Below are positions 43,640-55,385 of a DNA stretch of 64,000 nucleotides, piece after piece (positions within the stretch are counted from its first letter, which is position 1; each line of letters starts with the position of its first letter). Source of the DNA: Ahaetulla prasina. Its lineage: Eukaryota > Chordata > Lepidosauria > Squamata > Colubridae. The stretch covers positions 35,865,935 to 35,929,934 of the forward strand of contig NC_080541.1 of NCBI RefSeq assembly GCF_028640845.1, in the 5' to 3' direction. The position numbers and the translations under genes were made by a program. The notes under the pieces are model-generated. The model was given only the letters and a program-made list of their open reading frames with translations, ran no database searches and had not been told where the DNA came from.

Positions 43640-44530
43640 GGAAGGGGGGGGGGACGGACCGATGGTAGAGATGTTAAACAGGCCGTCCGCCGCCTTGAAG
43701 CGCCGAGGTAGGCCGCCGCCACCGGCCACCTTCGCCCGGCCGTCGCCACCAAAAGCGTCCCATCGCCGCCGCATGAGGCCACCGACCTCCCCCCCATCTA
43801 GGAAGGGACGCCAGTCACTCCACCGACGCCAGCGCCAGACGAAGAAGCCAGGCCGCCACCGCCGCCAAGAAGCCAACAAGGCCGACGGAGGCCCGGTAGG
43901 CCCGATAGGCCCTCCAGATCTCCACTGGGCGCAACTCCTCCGGGGCTCCGGGGCTCCTCCCCTCGCCCCCGAGGTCGCCCGTCATCCATCTTCCTCCACG
44001 ACTGAAGCCTCCTCCATCAGGGCGGGGATCTAAGGGGGCCCAAGGTGTCAGAGGCCCCCGCCGCCGCCAGAATGCCATAAAAGGGCCGGCGGCAGCCCGG
44101 CAAGCCGCAGGCCGCCCTGCAAGCCGCCCGGCTAACTGCCAGGGCCGCCACTGCTTCCTCCCACGGGCGGGGTCCGAGGGGGCCCTGAACATCAGAGACC
44201 CCCTGTCGCCGTCGCCATCGCTGCCGCCGCCGCCGCCGCCAAACCGACAAAAAGGCCGGCGACAAGCCGCGGCCGCCCGGCAAGCCGGTAAGCCGCCCGG
44301 CAAGCCGCCATGATCACCGCTGCAGCAGGACGCTCCGGGGCTCCTCCCAACGCCCCCCGAAGTCGTCCTGCGCCAAGTCACCCCTCCTCCGGGTGACTGG
44401 ATGTTCGTCCATCAGGGCGGGGGCCCAAGATGTCACCAAGGCCCCCCCCAGAACCGGACAGGGCCCGTAAAGGCCCACCGCCGCTCCCCCGATCAGCAGG
44501 GCGGCGCCATCTTGGACATGCTCAGTAAGC
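43640..44530 (-). promoter_or_regulatory. GC-rich 5' region of LINE-A copy 2 with diverged direct repeats
   Basis: Extremely GC-rich with many CpG and GCC runs, in sharp contrast to the AT-rich host. Blocks repeat with a step of about 390 bp: GGGGCTCCTCCC at about 43946 and 44336, and CCATCAGGGCGGGG at about 44016 and 44412. GGCAAGCCGCC-like blocks at 44095-44305 repeat at shorter steps. This resembles the monomer organisation of some LINE 5' UTR promoters. Open frames here (188 codons at 43815-44381, minus) are composition by-products. Confidence 0.55.
44503..44515 (-). promoter_or_regulatory. YY1-like site at the 5' end of LINE-A
   Basis: Minus-strand CCAAGATGGCGCC, a strong match to the YY1 core (AAGATGGCG), about 15-25 bp inside the element's apparent 5' end. 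Mammalian L1 5' UTRs have a YY1 site at a similar place that fixes the transcription start. Confidence 0.5.
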
Positions 44531-45100
44531 TATCCCCCCCCCTTATCTATATATCTATACCGATTTTGTAGGTCACTCTCTATTTTTTTCCAAATTTAGT
44601 AAGTATTCTACACACTTAAACAAATTTGTCTATTTAATTTTTCAACATTTATATATAATTTTTTCTCATCAAATTTGCATTAGTTTTCAGACTGATTCAC
44701 TTCATTCCATTGAGAACTAGTTAAGGAGCTGGGATTAGGAATGGAAAGATTTAGGTTTTATTTCTTTAAGCATGGAAACTAGTTGGATGTCCTTGTCTTT
44801 CCTTCTCAGCCCTAATCAATATCAGTTTTGTAATAAGGAAGCCAAAAAATGAAGGCTCTTATTGCATCATGTACTGATAGTTCACAGTGTGGAATAAGTA
44901 ATCTCAGTGGATCTGTAACTAAAGCAAAGTGGATCTCTAACTGAGCAGAGCACATGCAAAAAAGAAGAACAATACTCCTTTTAATAATGCAATCTAATCT
45001 TCACTGCAAATTGTTCAGGTTTTCAACAACTGATACCACATCTTCTGCATACAAAAATATATTCATATTTCCAACACGCAAACATCTATTACCAAAAGCA

Positions 45101-45172
<72 letters not shown>

Positions 45173-46176
45173 ATCTATCTATCTATATCTGGACTTCATT
45201 ATTTTTATAAATAACAAGGCACTGATCCAACATATTTTCCTCCTATTTTCCTCACAAAAAGAACCTCTGAGGGCAGTTGGTTGAGAGAGACTGGCCCAGC
45301 TGCCTTTCATTTCTTATAAATTTATCCAAAAGTATATTAAAGAATCAACAACATATTATACATTTGTTTTAATTCCTGGTCACTCATTCATCATGTAAAC
45401 CTTCTAAGGGTTTTTTGTAAACTATTTCCTGTCCTTTTTTATCTTAACCCGTTAGGCATATATTATACTATGCCTGAAATTCTAATTGTATGCTTTTGTT
45501 TTGAGTTCTTGTTACTATGTTCTTAATCTGTATCCTGGTTCTCTATTCTTACCATTTGATGGTTTTCTATACTTGTCTCTTTTGTTACCCTAGCTTGGCT
45601 CACTAAAAGTCACTAGCCTTTACAGAATTTATACTTACAGTGCCTGCTGTTCTTTTTCAGGTAATTTGTCTGCCAAGCCCAAATTCATGCTGGTTGAAGG
45701 GAGGAAGTTGGTGCTAATGAACTTCACTGCCATGTGACACCACTGAGTGACTTTTCCTGCCAGTCTGTTATAGCTGGTCCAAGACAGTGGTGGTAGTTCT
45801 ACTGGTAGTCCTAAGACTCAGGTGGGTTGATGTCGTCTGCTAATTTTAGGGATGATTGCACCCAAGCCACACTCATTTAACAGTGATTGACCCTTTCAGT
45901 TACACAGGACAACTGCTTCCTAATTCTCCAGGTTGCCCTAAGTTTCACAGTGCTGGGCTTTCCTTGCAGTCTAATTTGATTGAAGTTGTCTGTGTCATTC
46001 TGGTCCAACCAATGCTCTGGTTGTTTCCATTTTCCCTGGTTCAGAACTCCTGTAGCTCAACTCAATTTTGGTATCTTCTCAACTTCTGTCTACCAGTTCA
46101 CCCTTTCTCTTACTCTTCTCTCTCAGTGCCATAACTTTATCATCGGTGAGATCTATTTTAAAAAGATAGCTTGCTG
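44531..46176. other. Unique AT-rich DNA with an (ATCT)n microsatellite
   Basis: No gene recognised. A 92-bp ATCT run is listed separately. Confidence 0.4.
45096..45187. repeat. (ATCT)n microsatellite, about 22 units
   Basis: Nearly pure tetranucleotide run with one interruption near 45170. The reading frame of repeated YLSI across it is not a gene. Confidence 0.97.
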
Positions 46177-46228
46177 AAAAATATAAGGGTAGAGTTCTTA
46201 AACAGAAGAGCTCTACCCTTATATTTTT
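46177..46228. repeat. Inverted repeat: 22-bp arms, 8-nt loop
   Basis: Left arm 46177-46198 (AAAAATATAAGGGTAGAGTT and CT) pairs with 46207-46228 with one mismatch, loop TAAACAGA. There are no family ends or target duplication. It could form a hairpin in DNA or RNA. Confidence 0.85.
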
Positions 46229-48248
46229 AAAGGGAAATGTTTTGTGAAATGTCCTTCTTCCCATATTTCTTATATTAATAAGAAATTTTTGTGCTATTCT
46301 TTCCATGCTGTTCCAAGCAGATTCTATATCCTCTTTTCTTATATATGTAGTGCTTCCATTCATTCTGCTGGGAGATTAATTTATCTTCTAATATGATTCA
46401 TACTTTCTCTTGCAGCAGCATTTTCACGTTCACTTAATTTTTAATTTTTTTTCAATATGCATTTTCTTTCAATATCCACTCTTGACATTATCATGACATT
46501 GTCTTTCTCAGATACAAAACTTCTAGCTAACCTTGCATCCTTCACCAATTCTTTAATTTCCTTCCACAAATATTTTAGTTTTAGTTTTACATTCATAACT
46601 TTGCATATCTGTGTATGAATATACTAAAGCTATAAGCTTACATTTGAAACTAGCAGAATGGAAATTCACCATTTATACTCTTGAATCTAAACAGTTCACT
46701 TTTTCTATATTCCTTCATCTTGTTTTCATCCATCCATTTATGTAACCTAGCAGAAAACTTTTTGTTCTTTAATTTAGAATGTTGTACAACTTTTTGCAAA
46801 AATTCCTATCAGGAGTTCTTCCATTATCATAATTAATTAGAGCATAATGTAATCAACCTATGATCAATTCACAATAAACTTAAAAGACAACAATTCAGAA
46901 AACATTCCATTCTGATGTACATTTTTATACGCTCATTCGTAACTAAGCCTTACACTTCCCTGATGTATTTAGGTCAGCTCCAAATGACTGGATCACCTCA
47001 TTCATAGCTATTGGATAGTTATATTTTTACAGATATACAACATTATTTGGAGATTTTTTGTTCTTTTCTTTCATTTCTGTCCTTTATGATTTATTTCTCT
47101 TATAATCCAACTCACAATCTTCTATATGCCATAGCTGTTACCAGTGGGCTTACTGATATTAATGTCTACTGTCCAATATAGTTTTGGTCAATTGAGGCTT
47201 ACACATGTTGTTTTTAAGTAAGGTAGAAAAGGTTTAGATTACTTTACCAGCCTTAATTATAACACTGCCATTTGCTATCTTCTTGTAAGGAAGGTACCAG
47301 TTATATAGATATATCTTGGCCATTATAAACTAAGTAGAACCAAAACTCAGTTTATTTCAAGCAAGTTCACACTATCCTATGCAAATTAGGATTCATAACC
47401 AAGAGATTAATGTTGTCTGTATTCCATCAACTAAAATGTGTACTGCTACAAATGTCTTTGATGTCTTTAAAAGCAGGAAGATTGCCACAGGCTACTAATT
47501 TCTTCCATCTGTGATAATAAATCAGCGACTACCATCATCTTTATGTATGCTGCATCTTGAGTAGAAAAGCCACCTATTTCTAGCCAGGATTTCTGTCCTT
47601 TAGACTATGAAAAGACAAAGTTTTTTTATGTCTACCTTCCAGACATGCCCAAACATTTTTGGATAGTGGGTAGGGAAGAGATAAAACATGTGATGAAGTA
47701 ATGTTGCAAATTCTATTCCTTATATGATTGTGTGTAAGTCTTGTTACAAGTACCAAGGCTAGAACTTGCACTACAGTAACACAATTCATATTTTGTTATT
47801 TTAATGTGATCATGTTTAACTGTGGACACCTGTGTGGACATTTTTAACTTAACTTTCAGGATCACTGCCAAGTGTGTGATGGGGGAAATGGTTTCATACA
47901 GCTTTCTTTCTTCAAAAAAAAAAAAATGTCTTCACTGTGGATTTTCTAACTCTTCTCATTCTTTTTCTTCTAGCTACTTTAATGATAACCTCCATGAAAT
48001 CCCAACAAACAACTGGAAAATGTAGTAAAACTGAACAGGTTAAACATTTTACTTAAAGTATGAAATTTGAACTTGATAGGTGATAGTTCTAAATAGCATA
48101 AACAGTCTTTACAGACAGACTAGACTCCTTACTGCACGTGTTGAAACAGGTAAAGCAATAAAAATGCCAGAAAACATATCCAAATGAGCACATTTTTTGC
48201 TAACTAGTTCATTCCAACTTTTTGTCACATATTTTCAGTCACCTAGGG
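46229..48248. other. AT-rich unique DNA, nothing recognised
   Basis: Short frames only. A pure A run lies at about 47917-47928. Confidence 0.4.
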
Positions 48249-48420
48249 CAGCAGCCCCCAACCTTTTGGGCCCCAGGGACCGGTTCTGTGGAGAGATATT
48301 ATTCCGTGGATTGGAGGGGCTGCATGCTACCATGAATGGGGCTTCAATTTTTTGCGCGGCCCAATTTCTGGTGTGTCGAGGACAGTTGCCGGTCCCTGGA
48401 CTGGAGGATGGAAATCCCGG
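48249..48420. mobile_element. hAT-like MITE, family C
   Basis: Starts CAGCAGCCCCCAACCTTTTGGG, then CCCAGGGACCGGTTCTGTGG and later CCAATTTCTGG and GCCGGTCCCTGG. The right end is eroded near GGAAATCCCGG, so its coordinate is approximate. The left flank is ACCTAGGG. Confidence 0.75.
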
Positions 48421-50901
48421 ATCCAAAGAATATGAACATCTAAATAGAATTGTTGTTTTTATGTCTTTCATTTTGAAGAAAGGGATTGATCAAGATTCCG
48501 CTGATTCTTTATATCTATCTTTTAAAAATGTGGTATAGCAATTTTATAATTTGCAGTGATTTTATAGACTCAACCCATAGCAAGCTGCAGCACCTAGAGA
48601 AACTCGGCTAGTCCTCAAAATGATAAGCAGGATCATGCCTGATAATACTTGAATGAAACATCATGGGGAAATTGCAGAGCATGTGGACTAGTCTGGGAAG
48701 TTGAAAAAAACAGGCTGGAAGAATCAAAAACATGCTAGTTCAATATTGTTGCCCCCCAAAATAACATAATCTGTGCCACTATCATGGGCTGAGCTCAACT
48801 TGAGCGAGATTTTACTTATAATGGTCCCATCGGACATTTTCAGTTTGTTATAACCAACCAACTGGATCATTTGTATTAGCAAAAAAGCCTGAATGGCTAA
48901 ACTCTACATGTAAAGATTTTGTTCTCTTAAGGAGGATTTAATGAATTTATCTTCCTGCGGCTGTGTAGCACATTGTATTTGAAGAGAAAAAGTCACCTCA
49001 GACAGTGGGAGGTCACACACTGTAGCAGCTCTTGGCAACTTCTCAAACCCAACACAACTTTCCTCAGATGCTGTATGGTCCTGGAAAGGGGCGTGGTTAA
49101 AAAAAGTCACAATGGCAACTATAATGATCCAGTATAAACTCCCTATTTTTTCTATGTGTATCCAACACACATACAAAATGGTTGAAGTTTTGATCATACT
49201 ATTAGGGCCATTTTGATATTTTATATCCTATTCTGGGGATGCCCCTATCCCTGGGAGAAGGTTGAGGGGGGGGGCTGAATTGTCCTATGTGACTACTTCT
49301 GCGACTAGAAAGCAGCTTTTTCCTTTCTGAGTACTTCACAGCCCTTTAAATCCAATTTTTAGAGTTTTAAATGATAATTTTCTGCCAAATATCTCATTGC
49401 TGAGATAGGTAGGCCTGATCCTGGAAGCAGCATGGCAATGCCACGATAATTTTAATATTGAAAAGTCAGTTTCCTTTGTGCATTGAAAGGCTCTGCAGTT
49501 ATTGTGTTGAAAACATAGGATGACATCATCAAATGCTGTCAGTGTCTCTCATTTACTTTGGCAGAAAAAATATCATGTAACCCCTTCAGTCCAGTTCTGG
49601 GCATATGGTGATGGATTTTCTGTAGATTCAACATTTCAGCTGAATTCCAATTAGCGTAGTGTGGAAGATTCAGGCTGCAGCAATCGGGCTAGAGAGAATG
49701 GATATCAAAATAGTGAACTGGAACACAAATGTGTTTATTCTGCATCATCCCAACATTGCTGATGAAGGACATGAAAAAACAAACAAGCACCACTTTTCTT
49801 TTCTGTCAATTAGCTTTCTGAGGAGAAGTAAACACAATCAAAGTTACCTCAGCTTGCCAAATAAACTGAAGTCTCGACAGACTGTTAATATGCATACTGA
49901 TTCATTATTTATTTTCTCATATGCCATACAGAGGAATTATCTTCATTCGCTTGAAACTTTGTGAAAGGAAATGCAAACTAGGGAACAAAAAGAAAAGGAG
50001 CAACTTCAAAAAAAGCATTTTGTGTTGGAATAGAGTTTTGTTTCTAACTTACTAGTGATGGTAGTCATCTGAAAGAAGCCTAATCGGCAGAATAAGCTTC
50101 TTTAAGAAGGCACATAATTAACTTACACATTAAATATGAAAATTGCTAATCCACATGAAGATTTAGAGGCAAATGAAATACTTTATTTTTCAAACACTTC
50201 AGAGTTACTCTTAAAAAATCTCTAGTGAACATTAGATTATATATTCAAGGGGGACATGCTTTCTTAGCCATCTAGTCTCTGGGTGGTGTGTTGGAAGCAG
50301 CAAAATGAACAAGTAAACATAATTTAATCAATTGAAGAGCGTAAATATAAATAAATTACATGCTTTAAATAATTTCTCTCTATTATTATTTTAAAAATTA
50401 CATGAGGGTGATCTTCAGAGAAGTTCTGTAGTTTTGGGTTTGTTGGAGATGCCATCTTAGGCTGCTGGAGTACAATTTGGAACCACAGATTTTACATTTC
50501 TTGTAAGTCTTTTCAATTTACTCTGAGCAACTCAGAGTACTGTATTCATACGGCCTCATCATCAATCAAAAGTATTTATTTAGCTACCTCCATTTCATAC
50601 GACGTGCAGATGGCCAGCAGCAAAAATCCTCAGCTATGGATTTTCTTTTTCTTCCCCCTTCCAAGACTAACATTTAGACCAGAAGCATTTGACATTCCAT
50701 CCCTCTAGCTCTCCAGACACACCATAGCTTACCTTGTCTTTTTATTCTCTAAAAATAGTGATAATCCCCATGTGGGGCCCAAAGGCATCTAGAATAATAA
50801 TGCTAGTGCCTGGCCTTCGGACTCCGCTGCATGTCATTTTTAAAGACATTAATTTCTAGCAAATGAATTAAGCTTGGGTGAAGCAAATCAATAGTTAAAA
50901 G
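48421..50901. other. Unique AT-rich DNA, nothing recognised
   Basis: The longest frames are about 100 codons without motifs. No element ends found. Confidence 0.4.
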
Positions 50902-51077
50902 CAGACCTGGGCAGTTTACAATCTGCATGCCACTTGTGGCCCTTTGAATATCCAGGTCTGCGTGGTGGCAGCAGAGGATGGCAGCGGCAGTGGGGAAACG
51001 GAGGTGATGCAGCAGTGGCACTCCACAACAGACTCAGTTTCTCATTGGACTTTGGAAAAATTAATTGCCCATCCCTG
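50902..51077. mobile_element. Probable hAT-like MITE with CAGACCTGGGCA ends
   Basis: Left CAGACCTGGGCAGTTTAC, right TTAATTGCCCATCCCTG, imperfect inverted repeats. The interior is GC-rich (GGTGGCAGCAGAGGATGGC) against AT-rich flanks. No matching 8-bp flanks, so only moderate support. Confidence 0.55.
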
Positions 51078-53077
51078 ATCTACAGGCACCATGTTGCTGA
51101 CTTCACATTGAACAGTAAGATCTTAAGTAAGAGCAGTAAGAACCATTATGACTGCATAAATCTGGATGAGGACACATTAGCCTAACTTATGCAACCACTT
51201 ACTCATAGGCCTTCGTGTAATCATTACTGCGAAATGGATTGGGAGAAGAAGAGGTGACTACACAGGCATCTGCAGCTGATCATATGTCAAGCTTCAACTC
51301 TGCTGGCATCCAGGCCAATCAATGTGTGGGCATTCAGTTGACTGTCCAACACATACGTCATATTTCCAAAACCCTTCTTTATTTGTTAGATCTGCATCCC
51401 ACTTTATTTCCAGGAACACAAGATGGTGCTTTTAGTCATTTGTTCCCACTGCAACAATCCAGTATGAGGTCAGATTGAATTGAGAGAAAGTCACAGGTCC
51501 AAAAATATCCAGTGAGCTCTTATACCAGAAGGATGTCAACACTTCAAGGAAGACCAGACTAAGAAGCTAGAGTTATGAATGCTAATATTACTTTTATTAT
51601 AAAATGAGGTTAATGGAATCTTGCAAACTTGAATGCACTTCCTCTCTCCCTCTTTTTACTGTATCTTCAAGAGGAGTTCAAGAGAACTCCAACAGAACTA
51701 GGAAAATGGAAATCTGACTTTGCTTCTTCCTATTTTTTTGCATTAATTTTGCATTTGAGTTCTTCAATGATGATAGCAACAATGATACAGTATTGGAGCT
51801 AGCAGTCCTTGGAATGTGGTGTGATGGTAAAGGTTTTCCTTCATTCTGCTAGCTCGGACATGAAAATGTTTTAATAGTAACAAACCTTGAGCAACAGTCC
51901 TTCCAAGATTTATGGGAGCAACTCCTAAGGTACCTGAAGGTTTTCATCTGTTATAATTGGGAACATGGAATACCTTTCTGATTTCATGTACCTGTCTTAC
52001 AGTAAGGATTAGTTTTGGTCAGCAAATCTACATGGCTTACAGCAGCTTTTTGCCTTTACAACAAGCTGTATAAACATTGTTATTACATTACAATGGAGAG
52101 TTATAGCTTTGTCTTGATGTGCACTATCTAGTTTTAAACCATAATTACATGCTGCCTCTCAGTATTTTTAATGCAGGAGGTATAAAGCTGTAATAGCAGG
52201 TAGAATGCTTCATTAACCATTATCTATCTTGTTGAGACAAAATGCAGGCTAAAGATGTTCTATTTGAAAATTTATTTTGCTTTCCTCAAGCATCATATGT
52301 TTAATTATATTCCCCAGTGATTAATTTCCATACTTAAATAAAGTAGAAAATGATTATCTTTACTTTGGAACATGCACACATTGCAACGTTTTAACAATAA
52401 GGTAAGAGCCAGCAATCTCATTGCTGGCAAAAAACAACAACATGGATAACAAGAGAATTCCTAATTCCCACTCATCTCCCTCCATCAACATGTTGTCCAG
52501 GAATGTTTACAATTAGGATTAATATACAATATTAGAGTTACCCTGTGGTAAGATGGATGGCCAATACATGAATGAATGAATGAATAAATAAATAAATATA
52601 TTGTTAGACTATTTACAGTAGCTACTGAGTGAAACAACTCTGTATAAAAGATAACTTCATATTTCCCAAAAACTTACCAACAGGGCTTCCTATTTTAGGG
52701 GCTGTTATAAGGTTTTCTTCTAGATTTTGCTTGTCCTGCCTGGCTAAAATCATAGGCTTGGAACTCTACAGAATTGATGACAGTTCTGTCCAAGCGAAAT
52801 CTCTAAGCTTTTGGTGCCTCCTCTAGTATACACATCTACTTCCTTCTTCCTTAGTTTGACACTCCTCAAAGGAGGTTGGGATTGCGACTTACAAATTTCT
52901 CACCTATCATGATCAGTTGTAGCCAGAAGGCAGCTGTTTGAGAAGGCTGACATACTTTAAATGAACTACTGTTAGTTCTTGCTTCCATTTCCTCTCCTTC
53001 CTTTATTAGCTTTTCTTTTCTTGCATTTTAGAATGGCAATCTGTTTGGAGGAGAAACCTGCCCCTCTAATATTTAGT
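51078..53077. other. Unique DNA with short GAAT/AAAT microsatellite
   Basis: (GAAT)n then (AAAT)n at about 52569-52600. No gene recognised. Confidence 0.4.
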
Positions 53078-53096
53078 AAAGCATCATTCTTGCTGA

Positions 53097-53699
53097 CTTG
53101 CAAGAAAATTAAGGTCTTTTGGATAAGAATTTGGTGGATTATTCAAAATGTACTGAAGAAGAAGATAAAGTTCCTGCCACAATTTTTCCTTTTGGGAATT
53201 ATAACGGATTGTACAGGGATGAGACTAAATTGATTCTGAACTTAATAACAGCAGCAAGACTATTGATTGGACAATACTGGAAGAAAGAAGAGATACCTAC
53301 AATAGAAGAATGGATATTGAAAGTTATTAATTTGGCTGAGATGGCTAAAATCTCAGCGTTTTTAAAAGACAATACGCAGGAAAGATATTTAATTGAATGG
53401 AAAAAATGGATTAATTATCTACAAAACAGATATCAGATTAAGAAATATCAGATTGCCTTTGAATAATTAGAAAGTTATTTTATGTAATGGGAGGGGTTGG
53501 GAGACTAAAAGCTTTGGATGTGGTTATTTGGATTGGAAGGGAAAATTTTATTCTATGTTTGGTTTATGTATAACTTTACCTTGTGATTGACCCGGGAAGC
53601 CGGGGGTGGGGAGGAGGGGTGTTTTGTGTTTTTGGGAGGAGGGGAAAAAGGGGGGAAAATGTTTTTGTTTTTTTAAAACTCTTTCAATAAAAAAAAAAA
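53097..53699 (+). mobile_element. L1 LINE, 5'-truncated, young insertion with poly(A) and 19-bp target duplication
   Basis: The flanking repeat AAAGCATCATTCTTGCTGA lies at 53078-53096 and again at 53700-53718, directly after a poly(A) tract preceded by AATAAA. This is the signature of L1 target-primed insertion. The body is the last part of ORF2 and a G-rich 3' UTR (GGAGGAGGGGAAAAAGGGG). Confidence 0.93.
53119..53466 (+). pseudogene. L1 ORF2 C-terminus, frameshifted
   Basis: The frame contains LILNLITAARLLIGQYWKKE, IPTIEEWILKVINLAEMAK and WKKWINYLQNRYQIKK, close to the C-terminal end of reptile L1 ORF2 (from memory). The first part of the same protein lies in another frame (FWIRIWWIIQNVLKKKIKFL and FLLGIIT, about 53112-53210), so a one-base deletion lies near 53200-53215. 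Endonuclease and RT domains are missing through 5' truncation. Confidence 0.8.
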
Positions 53700-54113
53700 A
53701 AAGCATCATTCTTGCTGATAACATTAAAATCAATCATTCAGAAATGATAAAACAGATCAATCTTAAACACACCGCCCTTATCAAGTCTGACATTGTTCTG
53801 TTCACTTTCTTGTTTGAGCTTGCTGATAAAACTAGGTATGATGATCGTATGATCAATATATATACTACATGGAATAATCCCAAATGAATATATATTTTGT
53901 ACAGAATAATATCAAATGCTATGTCCAAAGTATATTATATGTATATATTTCTTTAAATGTCTTCATAATACTTTATATATCAACTATGAATGTTTTATTT
54001 TTCTGGAAAGCTAAAGGAGAATATACATATGAATGAATGAACTGAAATATGTTTTCACCTTAGCCAGGAATCCACAAAGCTCGATTACAATTTGATTCTC
54101 GCAGAATTTTGTA

Positions 54114-54209
54114 TACAATACAATACAATACAATACAATACAATACAATACAATACAATACAATACAATACAATACAATACAATACAATACAATACAATA
54201 CAATACAAT
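54114..54209. repeat. (CAATA)n microsatellite, about 19 units
   Basis: Pure pentamer run. Read on the minus strand, ATTAAAGAATTG then (TATTG)n resembles the CR1/L3 tail AATAAAGAATTC(TATTC)n seen at 26680, so it may mark a nearly completely truncated LINE insertion. That link is tentative. Confidence 0.95.
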
Positions 54210-54366
54210 TCTTTAATGGGAAAATGTCTGTATGTTGTAAAATCAAAAATAGTATAAATTACCATTGTGTCCTGCTTTTAAAATTCTTTGACTATTATTT
54301 TTGAACTTCCTTTGTACAGAATACAAGAAAGGCCCTTCTATCTATGGTGGTCAGGTTCACTTCTGG

Positions 54367-54408
54367 TGAATTTTATTTTATTTTATTTTATTTTATTTTA
54401 TTTTATTT
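54367..54408. repeat. (TTTTA)n microsatellite at LINE-A insertion site
   Basis: About eight pentamers directly before LINE-A copy 3. A short piece of the same repeat (TTTTATTTTATT) follows the LINE tail at 57593, as a target duplication would leave. Confidence 0.9.
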
Positions 54409-54477
54409 GGTCCTATTTGTACGGTAAGTGGGAGGGGCAGATATGGCGGAAGCGGGGGCTCATATCGTTCTCTGGGG

Positions 54478-55377
54478 GTGCGCGCTCAATGTTTGCAGGC
54501 GATCGCGCGCCCTGAGCCCTCTGACTCTTCCCATTTCCCGGATAGTCAAGATCCTCAGAGCCCGGGCCTTCGGCTGATGCTGTGCAACGCACGGTCCATG
54601 GTCAATAAAGCCCCCCTAATATACGATCTTATTCAGGGGGGTGCCGCGGACCTTATGGGCGTTACGGAGACCTGGTTGGGCACTGAAGGGGGCGTGCCCC
54701 TTGTTGAAATGTGCCCGCCGGGTTTCCAAGCATTCCATCAGCCGAGGGCCCAGGGTAGGGGTGGGGGGGTGGCGGTTGTCATTAGAGAGAGTCTAGAGCC
54801 GAGGGAGACCACTGTACCTCAGATTGCCGGGTGTGAATCCCTCTTTGTGAGGTGGGGTCATAGATGTCAGATGGGCTTGTTTGTCACGTACCTGGCTCCT
54901 TGCAGCGTGACAGCAGCCCTGCCCGAGCTCCTGGAGGTGCTTGCTGGAGTGGCAGTGGAGACCCCCAGACTTATAGTCATGGGGGACTTTAACTTGCCAT
55001 CGACCGGCATGTCATCGACAGTTGCTCGGGAGTTCATGGCTTCCATGACGGCCTTGGACCTGACTCAAGTAGTTGATGGTCCCACTCACAGTGGGGGAGG
55101 CACACTGGATTTGATTTTTATCTCTGGTCAGTGGTTGAAGGATCTGGACTTAGGGGATTTAGTCACTGAACCTTTGTCATGGTCAGATCACTTTCTCCTT
55201 TGCCTAGACTTTCTGACCGCCACTCAACACTGCAGGGAGATACGTTGGTTCTGTCCCAGGCGCCTGATGGACCCGGAGAGGTTCCAGACGGAGCTTGGGC
55301 CGTTTCCTGAGGATCTGGCTCACGGCACGGCCGAGGAACTTGTCGCGGCCTGGGAACGGGCCGCGGGGGGGCCTTAG
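54478..55377 (+). pseudogene. LINE-A copy 3 endonuclease
   Basis: 299-codon frame. AP-type endonuclease with N in NARSM at residue 36, E in TETWLG at 64, GDFN at 169-172 and SDH at 236-238. These are the metal-binding and catalytic positions of the fold, all retained. A C-rich run variant (CCGCGGGGGGGCC, one base shorter than in copy 2) shifts the frame so that it stops at residue 299, before the linker. The nicking domain could fold, but without the RT it cannot drive retrotransposition. Confidence 0.88.
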
Positions 55378-55385
55378 ACCGTGTC

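Larger units (their letters stand above)
39937..44530 (-). mobile_element. LINE-A copy 2 (L2/CR1-group), apparently full length, minus strand
   Basis: About 4.6 kb. The 3' end (plus strand 39937-40010) is an (AAAT)n tail plus the CCGCCC...GGGCGG hairpin. Next come the RT C-terminus (40134), RT, endonuclease to 42902, then a GC-rich 5' region to about 44530. The 5' end begins CTGAGCATGTCCAAGATGG. Frames are interrupted by several small indels and a stop near 41436. The tail contains a partial repeat of its last bases (AATATGATTAATA twice). Text is very close to copies 3 and 4, so the family was recently active. Confidence 0.9.

Noticed and set aside
43815..44381. 188-codon Gly/Ala/Arg-rich minus-strand frame and overlapping frames
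   Set aside because: Very GC-rich DNA lacks stop codons in all frames; no motif, and frames exist on both strands.
45096..45214. Serine/isoleucine/tyrosine repeat protein
   Set aside because: Translation of the (ATCT)n microsatellite.
54011..54304. Frames of repeated YCIVL / QYNTI
   Set aside because: Translation of the (CAATA)n microsatellite.
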